Shown piece after piece: positions 53,969 through 63,307 of a stretch of 64,000 bases of DNA. Position 1 is the stretch's first letter. Every line of letters begins with the position of its first letter. Source of the DNA: Alphaproteobacteria bacterium (GTDB lineage: Bacteria > Pseudomonadota > Alphaproteobacteria > JAEULC01). A program made the translations under genes and the position numbers. The notes below the pieces were generated by a model, which saw only the letters and a list, made by a program, of their open reading frames with translations, had not been told where the DNA came from and searched no databases. The DNA lies in the NCBI GenBank assembly GCA_020851015.1, contig JADZDN010000434.1, positions 5,359 through 69,358 on the forward strand. Direction: 5' to 3'.

Positions 53969-54177
53969 TCAACGAAGCGTCTCGGGATCGATTCCCGCCA
54001 ACTTCAGCAGATGGCGCTGAAGACCGGTCTTCAGGGGCTTGTGCCATGAATCGGGATCGAGAGGCGCGCCGGATTGCCTGCCTTGCCGTAGACCTGATGA
54101 CTGCCCTGGATGCGCAACAGCATCCAGCCGTCGCCTTTGACGAGGCGGGCAAGCTCCCGTCCCGTCAGCGACTTCAC
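53969..54177 (-). pseudogene. hicA: hicA-like mRNA interferase toxin, frameshifted
   Basis: The GTG at 54177 overlaps the hicB stop and begins [18 protein letters not shown], then RIQGSHQVYGKAGNPARLSI, a typical HicA with its catalytic His in GSH. After IPIHGTSP the frame ends at TGA (54031-54033). Shifting by one base restores HKPLKTGLQRHLLKLAGI to a stop at 53969. One missing A near 54040-54045 would explain it, turning the usual HGNKPLK into HGT-SP. The toxin is therefore probably inactive, unless the lost base is a sequencing error. Confidence 0.8.
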
Positions 54178-54377
54178 ACGGCGATTTCCAGGATCTGATC
54201 ACCCGGCTGCGCCGAATCCGTCGATGGCTGAACGCTCAGGCAGCCCTCGATCGCTTCCCGGACGTTGGCCATCAACTCTTCCATGGTATCGCCCTGCGTC
54301 GCGCAACCAGGCAGCGCCGGCACTTCGGCCCAGAAGCCGCCCTCTTCCGCCTTGTGGACGATGACCTTGAGTTTCAT
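54174..54377 (-). CDS. hicB: HicB-like antitoxin
   Basis: This 67-residue antitoxin has the HicB partial RNase-H fold: [43 protein letters not shown]. It lacks a C-terminal DNA-binding domain, as do the short HicB members, so autoregulation may need another factor. It comes before hicA, the reverse of the classic hicAB order but common in short systems. The gene is intact although its toxin is broken. Confidence 0.88.
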   Translation of the reverse strand: MKLKVIVHKAEEGGFWAEVPALPGCATQGDTMEELMANVREAIEGCLSVQPSTDSAQPGDQILEIAV

Positions 54378-54444
54378 CTCGCCGACCTGAGTTCAACAGG
54401 ACCGCTTTTCATAACATAGGAGTGGGGCCGCGTCATTCCTACCC

Positions 54445-55740
<1,296 letters not shown>

Positions 55741-55787
55741 CAGGCAAACTCCCTTCAACTAGCCATGCAGATATAAAGTAACGCCGG

Positions 55788-56951
55788 TCAGACCGCGACC
55801 GCCGCGCCGTCGCGCCAGCAATGGCTGCAGCCCTGGCGCCGCGCCTCGGCGGCGGAGTCCGGTGCCTTCTCCAGCCCGGCCACCGTGGTCCATCCCTCGC
55901 CGCGCAGCCGCGCACCCACGTCCTGCGCGGTATCGAGGGGCAGGAAGACGCGCCGCGGCGCGGGCGGCGGCGGCAAGGCCGGGGCGATCGCGTCCATGAA
56001 CAGGGTGAAGCCGGTGGACGGCTCGGCGCCCGCCGCCATGTAGCGCCCGCCGCGCCCCAATTCGCCATGCACGCCGCGGGCGAAGAAGGTGAAGCTGACG
56101 CCGCTGTCGTATTCGAACCCGCGCATCTCCACCGGGTCGATCGTCAGCGTCAGCGCGGGCATGGCGCGGCGCACCAGCGCCACCACCTCGGCCAGCCGGT
56201 CGCGCTCGGCCGCGGCCGCCGGCGGCAGGTCGAGGCGCCCCAGCCCCGCCAGCGCCGTGCCGGCCGCGCCGGTGGCGCGCAGCAGCGCGGTGAAGGTCGG
56301 GATCGCGCGCGCCTCGGCGCCCGCCAGCGCTGCCTCGACGGCGGCGATATCCTTGCGGTCGAGCGCGGCGCGCAGGCCGTCGACCTGGGCCGGCCGCAGC
56401 CCCAGCGCCTCGGCCAGGTGCGGCACCAGGGTCGGCACGCACAGGTCGACCGACAGGCCGGCGACCCCGATCGCCTCCAGCGCGCCGGCGCCCAGCACCA
56501 CCGCCTCGGCGTCGGCGGCGGCCGAGGACGCGCCGATCACCTCGGCGCCGACCTGCTCGAACTGCCGGGTCGGGCGAAGCTGGGTGCCGCGCACCCGCAG
56601 CACCTCGCCGGCATAGCACAGGCGCAGCGGACGCGGCGCGCGCGCCAGGCGCGTGCGGGCGATGCGCGCGACCTGGGGGGTGATGTCGGGCCTGACCCCC
56701 ATCATGCGCTGCGACACCGGGTCCATCAGGCGGAAGCAGTGCTGGCGCAGCGCGGCGCCGATGCCGCTCAGCAGCGATTCCTCGAACTCGACCAGCGGCG
56801 GCTTGACCAGCGCATAGCCCTGGGCGGCGAAGCGGGCGACCAGCCGGGCGACCAGCATGGACTCGTGCCCGGCCTCCGGCGGCAGGCCGTCGGCCAAGCC
56901 GGCGGGCAACAGCTTGCCGCCCGGATCGCTGAAGGGCTGCGGGTCGTCCAT
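55788..56951 (-). CDS. hisZ: ATP phosphoribosyltransferase regulatory subunit HisZ
   Basis: This 387-residue protein resembles class II histidyl-tRNA synthetase catalytic domains but is shorter and lacks the anticodon domain. It forms the octamer with short HisG and is needed for the first step of histidine synthesis. Recognisable parts are MMGVRPDITPQVARIA, RLCYAGEVLRVRG and the terminal GEWTTV-like segment. I chose the ATG at 56951. hisG is not in the window. It probably heads a hisZ-purA operon. Confidence 0.92.
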   Translation of the reverse strand: MDDPQPFSDPGGKLLPAGLADGLPPEAGHESMLVARLVARFAAQGYALVKPPLVEFEESLLSGIGAALRQHCFRLMDPVSQRMMGVRPDITPQVARIARTRLARAPRPLRLCYAGEVLRVRGTQLRPTRQFEQVGAEVIGASSAAADAEAVVLGAGALEAIGVAGLSVDLCVPTLVPHLAEALGLRPAQVDGLRAALDRKDIAAVEAALAGAEARAIPTFTALLRATGAAGTALAGLGRLDLPPAAAAERDRLAEVVALVRRAMPALTLTIDPVEMRGFEYDSGVSFTFFARGVHGELGRGGRYMAAGAEPSTGFTLFMDAIAPALPPPPAPRRVFLPLDTAQDVGARLRGEGWTTVAGLEKAPDSAAEARRQGCSHCWRDGAAVAV

Positions 56952-57061
56952 GGTTCGCGTCCATCGCGCCGGGGCGAGGGCCGCAATGGCCCGCCGGCCT
57001 CTCGCCAAGACCCCGGCAGCGCGGGTTGTCTATAGAATCCAGGGCGAAAGGGCAATCGCGC

Positions 57062-57090
57062 TTGCGGGCGGGCGCGGTCTTGGCTAGGTT
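57062..57090 (+). promoter_or_regulatory. Candidate promoter for tRNA-Ser
   Basis: TTGCGG at 57062-57067 and TAGGTT at 57085-57090 are separated by exactly 17 bases, in the 199-base gap upstream of the tRNA. This would give a leader of about 55 bases before processing. The boxes are imperfect, so the call is tentative. Confidence 0.3.
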
Positions 57091-57150
57091 CCGCCGCCTG
57101 CCGGCCCCCCGGGCCCGGTCCAAGCGGCCGGGTCGGCCGGAAAGCCCCGC

Positions 57151-57242
<92 letters not shown>

Positions 57243-57478
57243 AACCCCTACATGCCTCGAGACATCCGGTAGTCTCCGCGCGCTCCCAGCATCGGCATCG
57301 GGGGGATGTCGCTGTGTAGCGGACCGATCGACACCGGCCAGGCTGACGAAAGCAGCGCCGCGCCGCAGCGCCGCGTCCAGCTCTCCTGGAACGCGTTCGG
57401 CTCGGCCGGCGTCGATGCCTGGCGGGCCGATGCGCAGCGCCTTGGCATTCCGGCCAGCCCCGCTATAGTGCCGCGCCC
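57243..57478. other. 236-base gap after tRNA-Ser without confident gene
   Basis: This stretch follows the tRNA-Ser CCA end and leads to the glutathione transferase gene. Short frames here on both strands show no family resemblance or good ribosome-binding site. I see no repeat or attachment site, although tRNA 3' ends are common integration points. Confidence 0.4.
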
Positions 57479-58150
57479 ATGCGAATCCTCTATCACCTGC
57501 CGCTGTCGCCCTACTCGCGCAAGGTCAGGATCGTCCTGCGCGAGAAGCACCTCGAGTTCGAGCTGCGCGCCGAGAAGGTGTGGGAGCGGCGGCCCGAGTT
57601 CCTGGCGCTCAACCCGGCCGGGCTGGTGCCCGTGCTGGTGGAGGAGGACGGCGGCGTGCTGTGCGACAGCGTCGCCATCACCGAATACATCGAGGAGACC
57701 CATCCCGAGCCGTTCCGGCTGCTGCCGGCCGACGCCCTGGGCCGCGCCGAGGTGCGACGGCTGGTGGCCTGGTTCGACGGCAAGATGGGGCCGGAGGCCA
57801 CGCGCAACCTGACCAGCGAGAAGCTGATGAAGCGCGTTCTTGGCCGCGGCGAGCCGAATTCGGCGGCGATCCGCGCCGGCAAGGAGAACCTGCGCACGCA
57901 CATGGCGTATATCGGCTACCTGGCCGAGCGGCGCAAATGGCTGGCCGGCGACAGTTATTCGCTGGCCGACATCGCCGCCGCCGCGCAGGTGAGCTGCGTC
58001 GACTACCTGGGCGACATCGCCTGGGACGACTATCCGGCCGCCAAGGACTGGTACGTGCGCGTGAAGTCCAGGCCCAGCCTGCGCCCGCTGCTGGCCGATC
58101 ACATCCCCGGCGCGCCGCCGCCCACGCACTACGCGGACCTGGATTTCTGA
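57479..58150 (+). CDS. Glutathione S-transferase family protein
   Basis: This 223-residue soluble protein has an N-terminal thioredoxin-like domain, RILYHLPLSPYSRKVRIVL, with the Ser-Pro-Tyr-Ser region at the active-site position, and VLCDSVAITEYIEE as the glutathione gamma-Glu binding motif. The helical C-terminal domain holds AGDSYSLADIAAAAQV, whose Asp is the N-capping structural motif of the family. It may detoxify electrophiles or act as a reductase. Confidence 0.9.
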   Translation: MRILYHLPLSPYSRKVRIVLREKHLEFELRAEKVWERRPEFLALNPAGLVPVLVEEDGGVLCDSVAITEYIEETHPEPFRLLPADALGRAEVRRLVAWFDGKMGPEATRNLTSEKLMKRVLGRGEPNSAAIRAGKENLRTHMAYIGYLAERRKWLAGDSYSLADIAAAAQVSCVDYLGDIAWDDYPAAKDWYVRVKSRPSLRPLLADHIPGAPPPTHYADLDF

Positions 58151-58161
58151 GGGCGGATGAC

Positions 58162-58248
58162 ATGCTGAGATGGGCGTTACTGGCGGCGGCGATCACGCTC
58201 GCGCCGGCGAGCCTAGCCGATCCGGAGCACTTCAAGTTACAAGGATGA
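58162..58248 (+). CDS. Short signal-peptide frame, probable gene fragment
   Basis: A 28-residue frame starts 11 bases after the glutathione transferase stop. It reads MLRWALLAAAITLAPASLA, a good Sec signal peptide with an Ala-x-Ala site, and then stops after nine more residues. No mature protein follows. It may be the 5' end of a lost exported-protein gene or a genuine tiny secreted peptide. Confidence 0.4.
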   Translation: MLRWALLAAAITLAPASLADPEHFKLQG

Positions 58249-58325
58249 GGTGACGGAGACAGTCTCATGCGGAGGAACAAAGAAAGCCTCATGGTGAGCC
58301 TGTCGAACCATGAGGCTTCGCGCCG

Positions 58326-59177
58326 CTACTGCTTCACGTCCAGCTTTTCCAGGTTCGTCTGGGCGGCGGCCGAGGCGGCCGAATCGGGAAAGCGGCGGAT
58401 CACCTGCATCCAGTCCTCGCGCGCGCCGGCGTCGTCGTTGGTCAGGCGCTTGATGATGCCGCGTTCGACCATGGCGTCGGGATCGGTCGGCGCCAGCTTC
58501 AGGGCCTTGTCAATGTCCTGGCGCGCGCGGGCGAGATCCTCCATGTAGCGGCGCGCGCTGGCGCGGAACATGTAGGCATCGGCCCGCTCGGGGTCGATCG
58601 CGATCGCCTTGTCGAAGTCCTCGATCGCCTCCTTGTAGTTCTTGGCGGTGGCGAGCGTCTGGCCACGGTCGATCCAGATCTCCGGATCCTGCGGGGCCAG
58701 TTGCAGCGCCGCGCTCTGGGCGGCGAAGGCGCGTCCGGTGTCGCCCGCCAACAGCCAGGCCTGGCCGGCCTGGGCCAGCACGCCGATCCGGACCGGCTCC
58801 ATCTCGGGCTGCTTGATCTCCTGGGCCAGCGCCTCCAGCCGCGCCGCGCCTTCCTTGAACTGCTTCATCGACACCAGCGCGGCGGCGGCGCAGTGCTTGG
58901 CCGGCGCGCCGCCGCCCTGGTCCTGCCAGTTCAGCGCCTGCTCGAACGCCGCCATCGCATCCCGTCGCGTCAGGGTCATGCAGGCATCGTAGCGCTGAGC
59001 ATCGTCGGGCGGCCGGGTGCGGCCGGTCTGGGCCATCGCGAAGTCGGGCAGCAGGAACATCCACGACGACACGAAGAACCGGAAGAACAGCGGCAGCGGA
59101 CGCACCACGACGCCGTCGCGCTGCCAGGCGGGAACCAGCGGCCTGGAGGCGGCGGCGGGGCGCGCGGACTCGCTCAT
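58326..59177 (-). CDS. Tetratricopeptide-repeat protein
   Basis: This 283-residue protein has an N-terminal hydrophobic stretch (LPLFFRFFVSSWMFLLPDFAMA) acting as signal peptide or anchor, then TPR repeats. The clearest repeats are around PEIWIDRGQTLATAKNYKEA, ADAYMFRASARRYMEDLARA and PDAMVERGIIKRLTNDDAGA. TPRs bind partner proteins; the partner is not apparent. I chose the ATG at 59177. Confidence 0.85.
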   Translation of the reverse strand: MSESARPAAASRPLVPAWQRDGVVVRPLPLFFRFFVSSWMFLLPDFAMAQTGRTRPPDDAQRYDACMTLTRRDAMAAFEQALNWQDQGGGAPAKHCAAAALVSMKQFKEGAARLEALAQEIKQPEMEPVRIGVLAQAGQAWLLAGDTGRAFAAQSAALQLAPQDPEIWIDRGQTLATAKNYKEAIEDFDKAIAIDPERADAYMFRASARRYMEDLARARQDIDKALKLAPTDPDAMVERGIIKRLTNDDAGAREDWMQVIRRFPDSAASAAAQTNLEKLDVKQ

Positions 59178-59267
59178 GACCGCTGACCGTGCCGCCCCGT
59201 TTCGCCTTGCGCGCGACAAGGATTTCATCGGACCATCCTATCGTCTCGATCGATCACGGACCACCGC

Positions 59268-60143
59268 ATGAGCGCACCGCGCCTGTTCTGTTTCGGCCTG
59301 GGCTACAGCGCGCTGGCGCTGGCCGGGCGCGTCCTGCCCCGGGGCTGGCGGGTCGCCGGGACCTGCCGCGGCGCGGACAAGCGCGCCGAGTTCGCCCGGC
59401 GTGGCATCGAGGCCTTCCTGTTCGACCGCGGCCGCCCGCTGGACCGGCCGGCCGAGGCGCTGGCCGGCGCCACGCACCTGCTGTCCTCGGTGCCGCCGGA
59501 TGCAGCCGGCGATCCGGTCATCGACCACCATGGAACCGATTTGCGGCAGCTTTCGGGCATCGAATGGGCCGGATACCTCTCGACCACCGGCGTCTACGGC
59601 GATCGCGGCGGGCAGTGGGTCGACGAGCGCAGCGCGCTGACGCCGACCGGCCAGCGCGGCGAGCGGCGGGTCGCCGCCGAGCGCGCCTGGCTCGGGCTCG
59701 GCCTGCCGATGCATGTGTTCCGCCTGGCCGGCATCTATGGGCCAGGGCGCAGCGCCCTCGACACCGTGCGCGAGGATCGTGCGCGGCGGATCGACAAGCC
59801 CGGCCAGGTGTTCAGCCGCATCCATATCGAGGACATCGCCGCGGTGCTGCAAGCCTCGATCGCCCGGCCCGATCCGGGCGCGATCTACAATGTCTGCGAC
59901 GACGATCCGGCCCCGCCGCACGAGGTCATCGACGAGGCCTGCCGCCTGCTCGGCGTCGCGCCGCCGCCGCTCGAACCCTTCGCGGCGGCGCAGACGACGA
60001 TGTCCGACATGGCGCGGAGCTTCTACGTCGACAGCAAGCGGGTCCGCAACGACCGCATCAAGACGGAGCTGGGAGTCGTACTGAAGTACCCCAGCTATCG
60101 CGAGGGGCTGCGGGCGCTGCTCGCGTCGCAGGAGGCGGGATGA
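59268..60143 (+). CDS. NAD(P)-dependent epimerase/reductase, YeeZ-like
   Basis: This 291-residue extended-SDR protein has a GLGYSALALA nucleotide-binding loop (GxGxxA variant), STTGVYGDRGGQWVDE with the catalytic Tyr region, and FRLAGIYGPGRSALD. It resembles E. coli YeeZ and relatives, whose substrates are unknown. It faces the TPR gene divergently and is followed directly by an inverted palindromic repeat. Confidence 0.86.
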   Translation: MSAPRLFCFGLGYSALALAGRVLPRGWRVAGTCRGADKRAEFARRGIEAFLFDRGRPLDRPAEALAGATHLLSSVPPDAAGDPVIDHHGTDLRQLSGIEWAGYLSTTGVYGDRGGQWVDERSALTPTGQRGERRVAAERAWLGLGLPMHVFRLAGIYGPGRSALDTVREDRARRIDKPGQVFSRIHIEDIAAVLQASIARPDPGAIYNVCDDDPAPPHEVIDEACRLLGVAPPPLEPFAAAQTTMSDMARSFYVDSKRVRNDRIKTELGVVLKYPSYREGLRALLASQEAG

Positions 60144-60146
60144 ACG

Positions 60147-60281
60147 GCGGCGCTCCTCATCCTTCGAGACGGCGCTTCGCGCCTCCTCAGGATGACGCGT
60201 CATATTGGTGATCGCACTAGTACCGCGTCATCCTGAGGAGCGAGCGACAGCGAGCGTCTCGAAGGATGAGGAGCGCCGCCC
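60147..60281. repeat. Inverted pair of REP-like palindromic elements
   Basis: A 26-base arm at 60147-60172 is perfectly inverted at 60256-60281, and an inner 16-base arm at 60185-60200 is perfectly inverted at 60225-60240. Each half contains the CTCATCCTTCGAGA and TCCTCAGGATGA motifs common in alphaproteobacterial intergenic REP elements. The pair fills the gap between two convergent genes and can form one long hairpin, probably acting as a bidirectional terminator or mRNA stabiliser. Confidence 0.85.
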
Positions 60282-60285
60282 ACGC

Positions 60286-61056
60286 TCAGACCCGCGCCAC
60301 CACCTCTTCCACGGCGCGCAGGATGGTCGCGATGTTGTCGGGCTCGTTGAGGCGGTGCCCGGCGTCCTTGATCAGCGTGACGGCCACATCCTTGCTTTCC
60401 AGGCGCTCCGCCAGGCGGATCGAGGTCTGCCAGGGCACGTCGGGGTCCTTGGTGCCGTGCAGCAGGCGCACCGGGCAGTCGAGCCCGATCGCGCCGCCCA
60501 GCACCAGGTGCCGCCGGCCGGATTCGATCAGCAGCCGCGTGACGGGATAGGGCTCGCTGCTATAGGCCGAGGGGCGGTAGATGACGCCCTGCTTCATCAG
60601 CGCCTCGCGCACCGGCGCCGCCATGTTGGGCCACATCAGCTCCTCGGTGAAATCGGGTGCCGAGGCGATGCCCACAAGCCCGGCGACGCGTTCCTTGCGC
60701 TCGAGCGCCGCCAGCAGCATCAGCCATCCGCCCATGCTCGAGCCGACCAGGACCAGCGGCCCCTCGGTCAGCCGGTCGAGCGCGTCCAGCGAATCGGCGA
60801 GCCAGGCGGTGATGGAGCCCTCGAGGAAGTCGCCGCCGGACTGGCCATGGCCGGTATAGTCGAAGCGCAGGAAGCCCAGGCCCCGCGCGGCCGAGAATGC
60901 CTCCAGCGCCAAGGCCTTCTCGCCCGTCATGTCCGAGCGGTAGCCGCACAGGAACACGACGCTGGGTGCGCCGCCTGCCGTCCGCCGGTAGGCGATTGAA
61001 GGCCGGTCGCCGCGTGCTAATATCGAAAATTGTTGCAATTGCTGGTCTGGCGGCAT
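60286..61056 (-). CDS. Alpha/beta hydrolase
   Basis: This 256-residue serine hydrolase has the oxyanion segment VVFLCGYRSDMTG, the nucleophile elbow GSSMGGW, an acid in GTKDPDVPW and the catalytic His in DAGHRL. FDYTGHGQSGG is typical of esterase/lipase-like members. The start is uncertain: the ATG at 61056 overlaps the start of the divergent glycosyltransferase, and ATGs at 61062 and 61089 are also in frame. Substrate is not predictable. Confidence 0.87.
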   Translation of the reverse strand: MPPDQQLQQFSILARGDRPSIAYRRTAGGAPSVVFLCGYRSDMTGEKALALEAFSAARGLGFLRFDYTGHGQSGGDFLEGSITAWLADSLDALDRLTEGPLVLVGSSMGGWLMLLAALERKERVAGLVGIASAPDFTEELMWPNMAAPVREALMKQGVIYRPSAYSSEPYPVTRLLIESGRRHLVLGGAIGLDCPVRLLHGTKDPDVPWQTSIRLAERLESKDVAVTLIKDAGHRLNEPDNIATILRAVEEVVARV

Positions 61057-62314
61057 GGACATCCCGGGCGGCGAAACGCCCCTCGACATGCAGGTTCAGG
61101 GATCGCGCGCGGCCGAGGCCGGGCGCGCGGGTCGGGCGCCGGTCGTCTTACAGGTCCTGCCCGCGCTTGTCACCGGGGGCGCGGAGCGCGGGGCGGTCGA
61201 CGTGGCCGCCGCGGTCGCGGCCGCCGGCTGGACCAGCCTGATCGCGTCCAGCGGCGGGCCGATGGTGCGCGAGGTCGAGCGCGCGGGGGTGACGCATCTG
61301 CCCCTGCCGCTCGACAGCAAGAATCCTTTCGTGGTGCGCGCCAATATCGAGCGCCTGGGCCAGGCGATCGCCCGCCACGGCGTCGACATCGTGCACGGCC
61401 GCAGCCGGGCGCCGGCCTGGAGCGCGCTCTACGCCGCCCGCCGCGCCGGGGTGCGGTTCGTCACCACCTTCCACGGCACCTACAACTTCAGCAACGCGGC
61501 CAAGCGCTGGTACAACTCGGTGATGGCGCGCGGCGACCGGGTGATCGCCGCGTCGCAGTTCATCGTCGACCATGTCGTGCGCAACTACAACGCCAGCCCC
61601 GGCCTGATGCGCCTGATCCCGCGCGGCATCGACCTCGACCGCTTCGACCCTTCCAGGGTCAGCGGCCCGCGCCTGGCGCGGCTGGCCAAGGAATGGCGCC
61701 TGGCCGACGGCGTGCCGGTGGTGATGCTGCCCGGGCGGCTGACGCGCTGGAAGGGCCAGGCGGTGCTGATCGACGCCATCGCGCTGCGCGGCAAGCGCGA
61801 CCTGCGCTGCCTGCTGGTGGGCTCGGACCAGGGGCGCGGCGCCTATCGCCGCGAGCTGGAGCAGCGCATCGCCGCGCACGGGCTCGAAACGGTCGTGCAC
61901 CTGATCGACGAGTGCGGCGACATGCCGGCCGCGCTGAAGCTGGCCGACTTGGTCGTCTCTGCCTCGACCGACCCGGAAGCGTTCGGCCGCGTCGCGGTCG
62001 AGGCGCAGGCGATGGGCCGGCCGGTCGTGGCGACCCGGCACGGCGGCTCGCTGGAGACGGTGCTGGACGGCGAGACCGGCTGGCTGATCGAGCCGGGCAG
62101 TCCAACCCAGCTCGCCGCCGCGATCGACGCCGCGCTGGCGATGAGCGCGGCGGAGCGCCAGGCGATCGCCACGCGCGGCATCGCCCATGTGCGCGCCAAC
62201 TTCTCGCGCGAGCTGATGTGCGCGCGCACGCTCGAGGTCTATCGCGAGCTGCTGGCGGAGATGCCGGTGGCCCATCCGGGCATCGCCGCCGCCGACGGCC
62301 AGGTGGCGGCATGA
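61055..62314 (+). CDS. Glycosyltransferase family 4
   Basis: This 419-residue GT-B enzyme has the N-terminal acceptor domain (VLQVLPALVTGGAERGAVD) and the GT4 donor site VSASTDPEAFGRVAVEAQAMG with the paired Glu of the EX7E motif. It would add a sugar from a nucleotide donor to lipopolysaccharide core or another envelope glycan. Its start could be 61055 or the later ATG at 61088. It is followed by a heptosyltransferase-like gene, supporting a cell-surface role. Confidence 0.9.
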   Translation: MDIPGGETPLDMQVQGSRAAEAGRAGRAPVVLQVLPALVTGGAERGAVDVAAAVAAAGWTSLIASSGGPMVREVERAGVTHLPLPLDSKNPFVVRANIERLGQAIARHGVDIVHGRSRAPAWSALYAARRAGVRFVTTFHGTYNFSNAAKRWYNSVMARGDRVIAASQFIVDHVVRNYNASPGLMRLIPRGIDLDRFDPSRVSGPRLARLAKEWRLADGVPVVMLPGRLTRWKGQAVLIDAIALRGKRDLRCLLVGSDQGRGAYRRELEQRIAAHGLETVVHLIDECGDMPAALKLADLVVSASTDPEAFGRVAVEAQAMGRPVVATRHGGSLETVLDGETGWLIEPGSPTQLAAAIDAALAMSAAERQAIATRGIAHVRANFSRELMCARTLEVYRELLAEMPVAHPGIAAADGQVAA

Positions 62315-62336
62315 GCCGCGCAACCGAAGTAGCCGC

Positions 62337-63272
62337 GTGAACGCGGGGCCGCGGCCCGGGCGCATCCTCGTTATCAAGCTGGGCGCGCTCGGCGACTTCA
62401 TCCAGGCGCTGGGTCCCTTCGCCGCGATCCGCCGGCACCATGCCGGGGACCGCGTGTTCCTGCTGACGACCGCGCCGTTCGCCGACCTGGCCGGGGCCAG
62501 CGGCTTGTTCGACCAGGTGGTGACGACCGAGCGCCTGCCGTGGTGGCGCGCCAGCGCGTGGCTTGCGCTCCGGCGCTGGCTGCGCGGCCAAGGATTCCGG
62601 CGGGTCTACGACCTGCAGACCGCCGACCGCAGCTCGGCCCTGTTCCACTTGATGGCGCCGGGGAAGCGGCCCGAATGGTCGGGCATCGCGCGGGGCTGCT
62701 CGCATCCCCACGCCAATCCGCGCCGCGACGACCTGCACACCGTCGACCGCCAGCGCGAGCAACTGGCGATGGCGGGGATCGCGGACGTACCCCCCGCCGA
62801 CCCGTCCTTCCTGGTCGCCGACGTGGCGCGGTTCAACCTGACCCGGCGCTACCTGCTGCTGGTGCCCGGCGGATCGGCCAAGCGGCCGGCCAAGCGCTGG
62901 CCGGCCGAGCGCTTCGCGGCGCTCGCCGCCACGCTGCATCGCGAGGGCGTGACGCCGGTGGTGCTGGGCGGGCCGGACGAGCGCGACCTGGCCCAGGCGA
63001 TCGTCCGGGGCGCCGGCGGCGTCGACCTGGCGGGGCGGACCTCGCTCGCCGACATCGCCGTCCTGGCGCGCGGGGCGGCGGCGGCGGTGGGCAACGATAC
63101 CGGCCCGATGCACCTGATCGCCGCTTCGGACTGCCCGTCGGTCGTGCTGTTCTCGGCGGAGTCCGACCCCGCGCTCTGCGCCCCGCGCGGTCGATTGGTG
63201 AAGGTGCTGCGGCGCGAACGCCTCGCCGACCTCGAGGCCCCGGAGGTTGCGGCGGCGCTGGTCCTGCGCTAA
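62337..63272 (+). CDS. Glycosyltransferase family 9 (heptosyltransferase-like)
   Basis: This 311-residue protein starts at GTG 62337 and shows ILVIKLGALGDFIQALGPFA, LVPGGSAKRPAKRWP and GNDTGPMHLIAASDCPSV, the GT9 signatures for ADP-heptose transferases. It likely adds heptose or a related sugar to lipopolysaccharide core at the cytoplasmic face. It lies 22 bases after the GT4 gene. Confidence 0.9.
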   Translation: MNAGPRPGRILVIKLGALGDFIQALGPFAAIRRHHAGDRVFLLTTAPFADLAGASGLFDQVVTTERLPWWRASAWLALRRWLRGQGFRRVYDLQTADRSSALFHLMAPGKRPEWSGIARGCSHPHANPRRDDLHTVDRQREQLAMAGIADVPPADPSFLVADVARFNLTRRYLLLVPGGSAKRPAKRWPAERFAALAATLHREGVTPVVLGGPDERDLAQAIVRGAGGVDLAGRTSLADIAVLARGAAAAVGNDTGPMHLIAASDCPSVVLFSAESDPALCAPRGRLVKVLRRERLADLEAPEVAAALVLR

Positions 63273-63307
63273 AGGGTGCGCGCTTTCCCCAAGGGAGCGA
63301 ACCGAGC

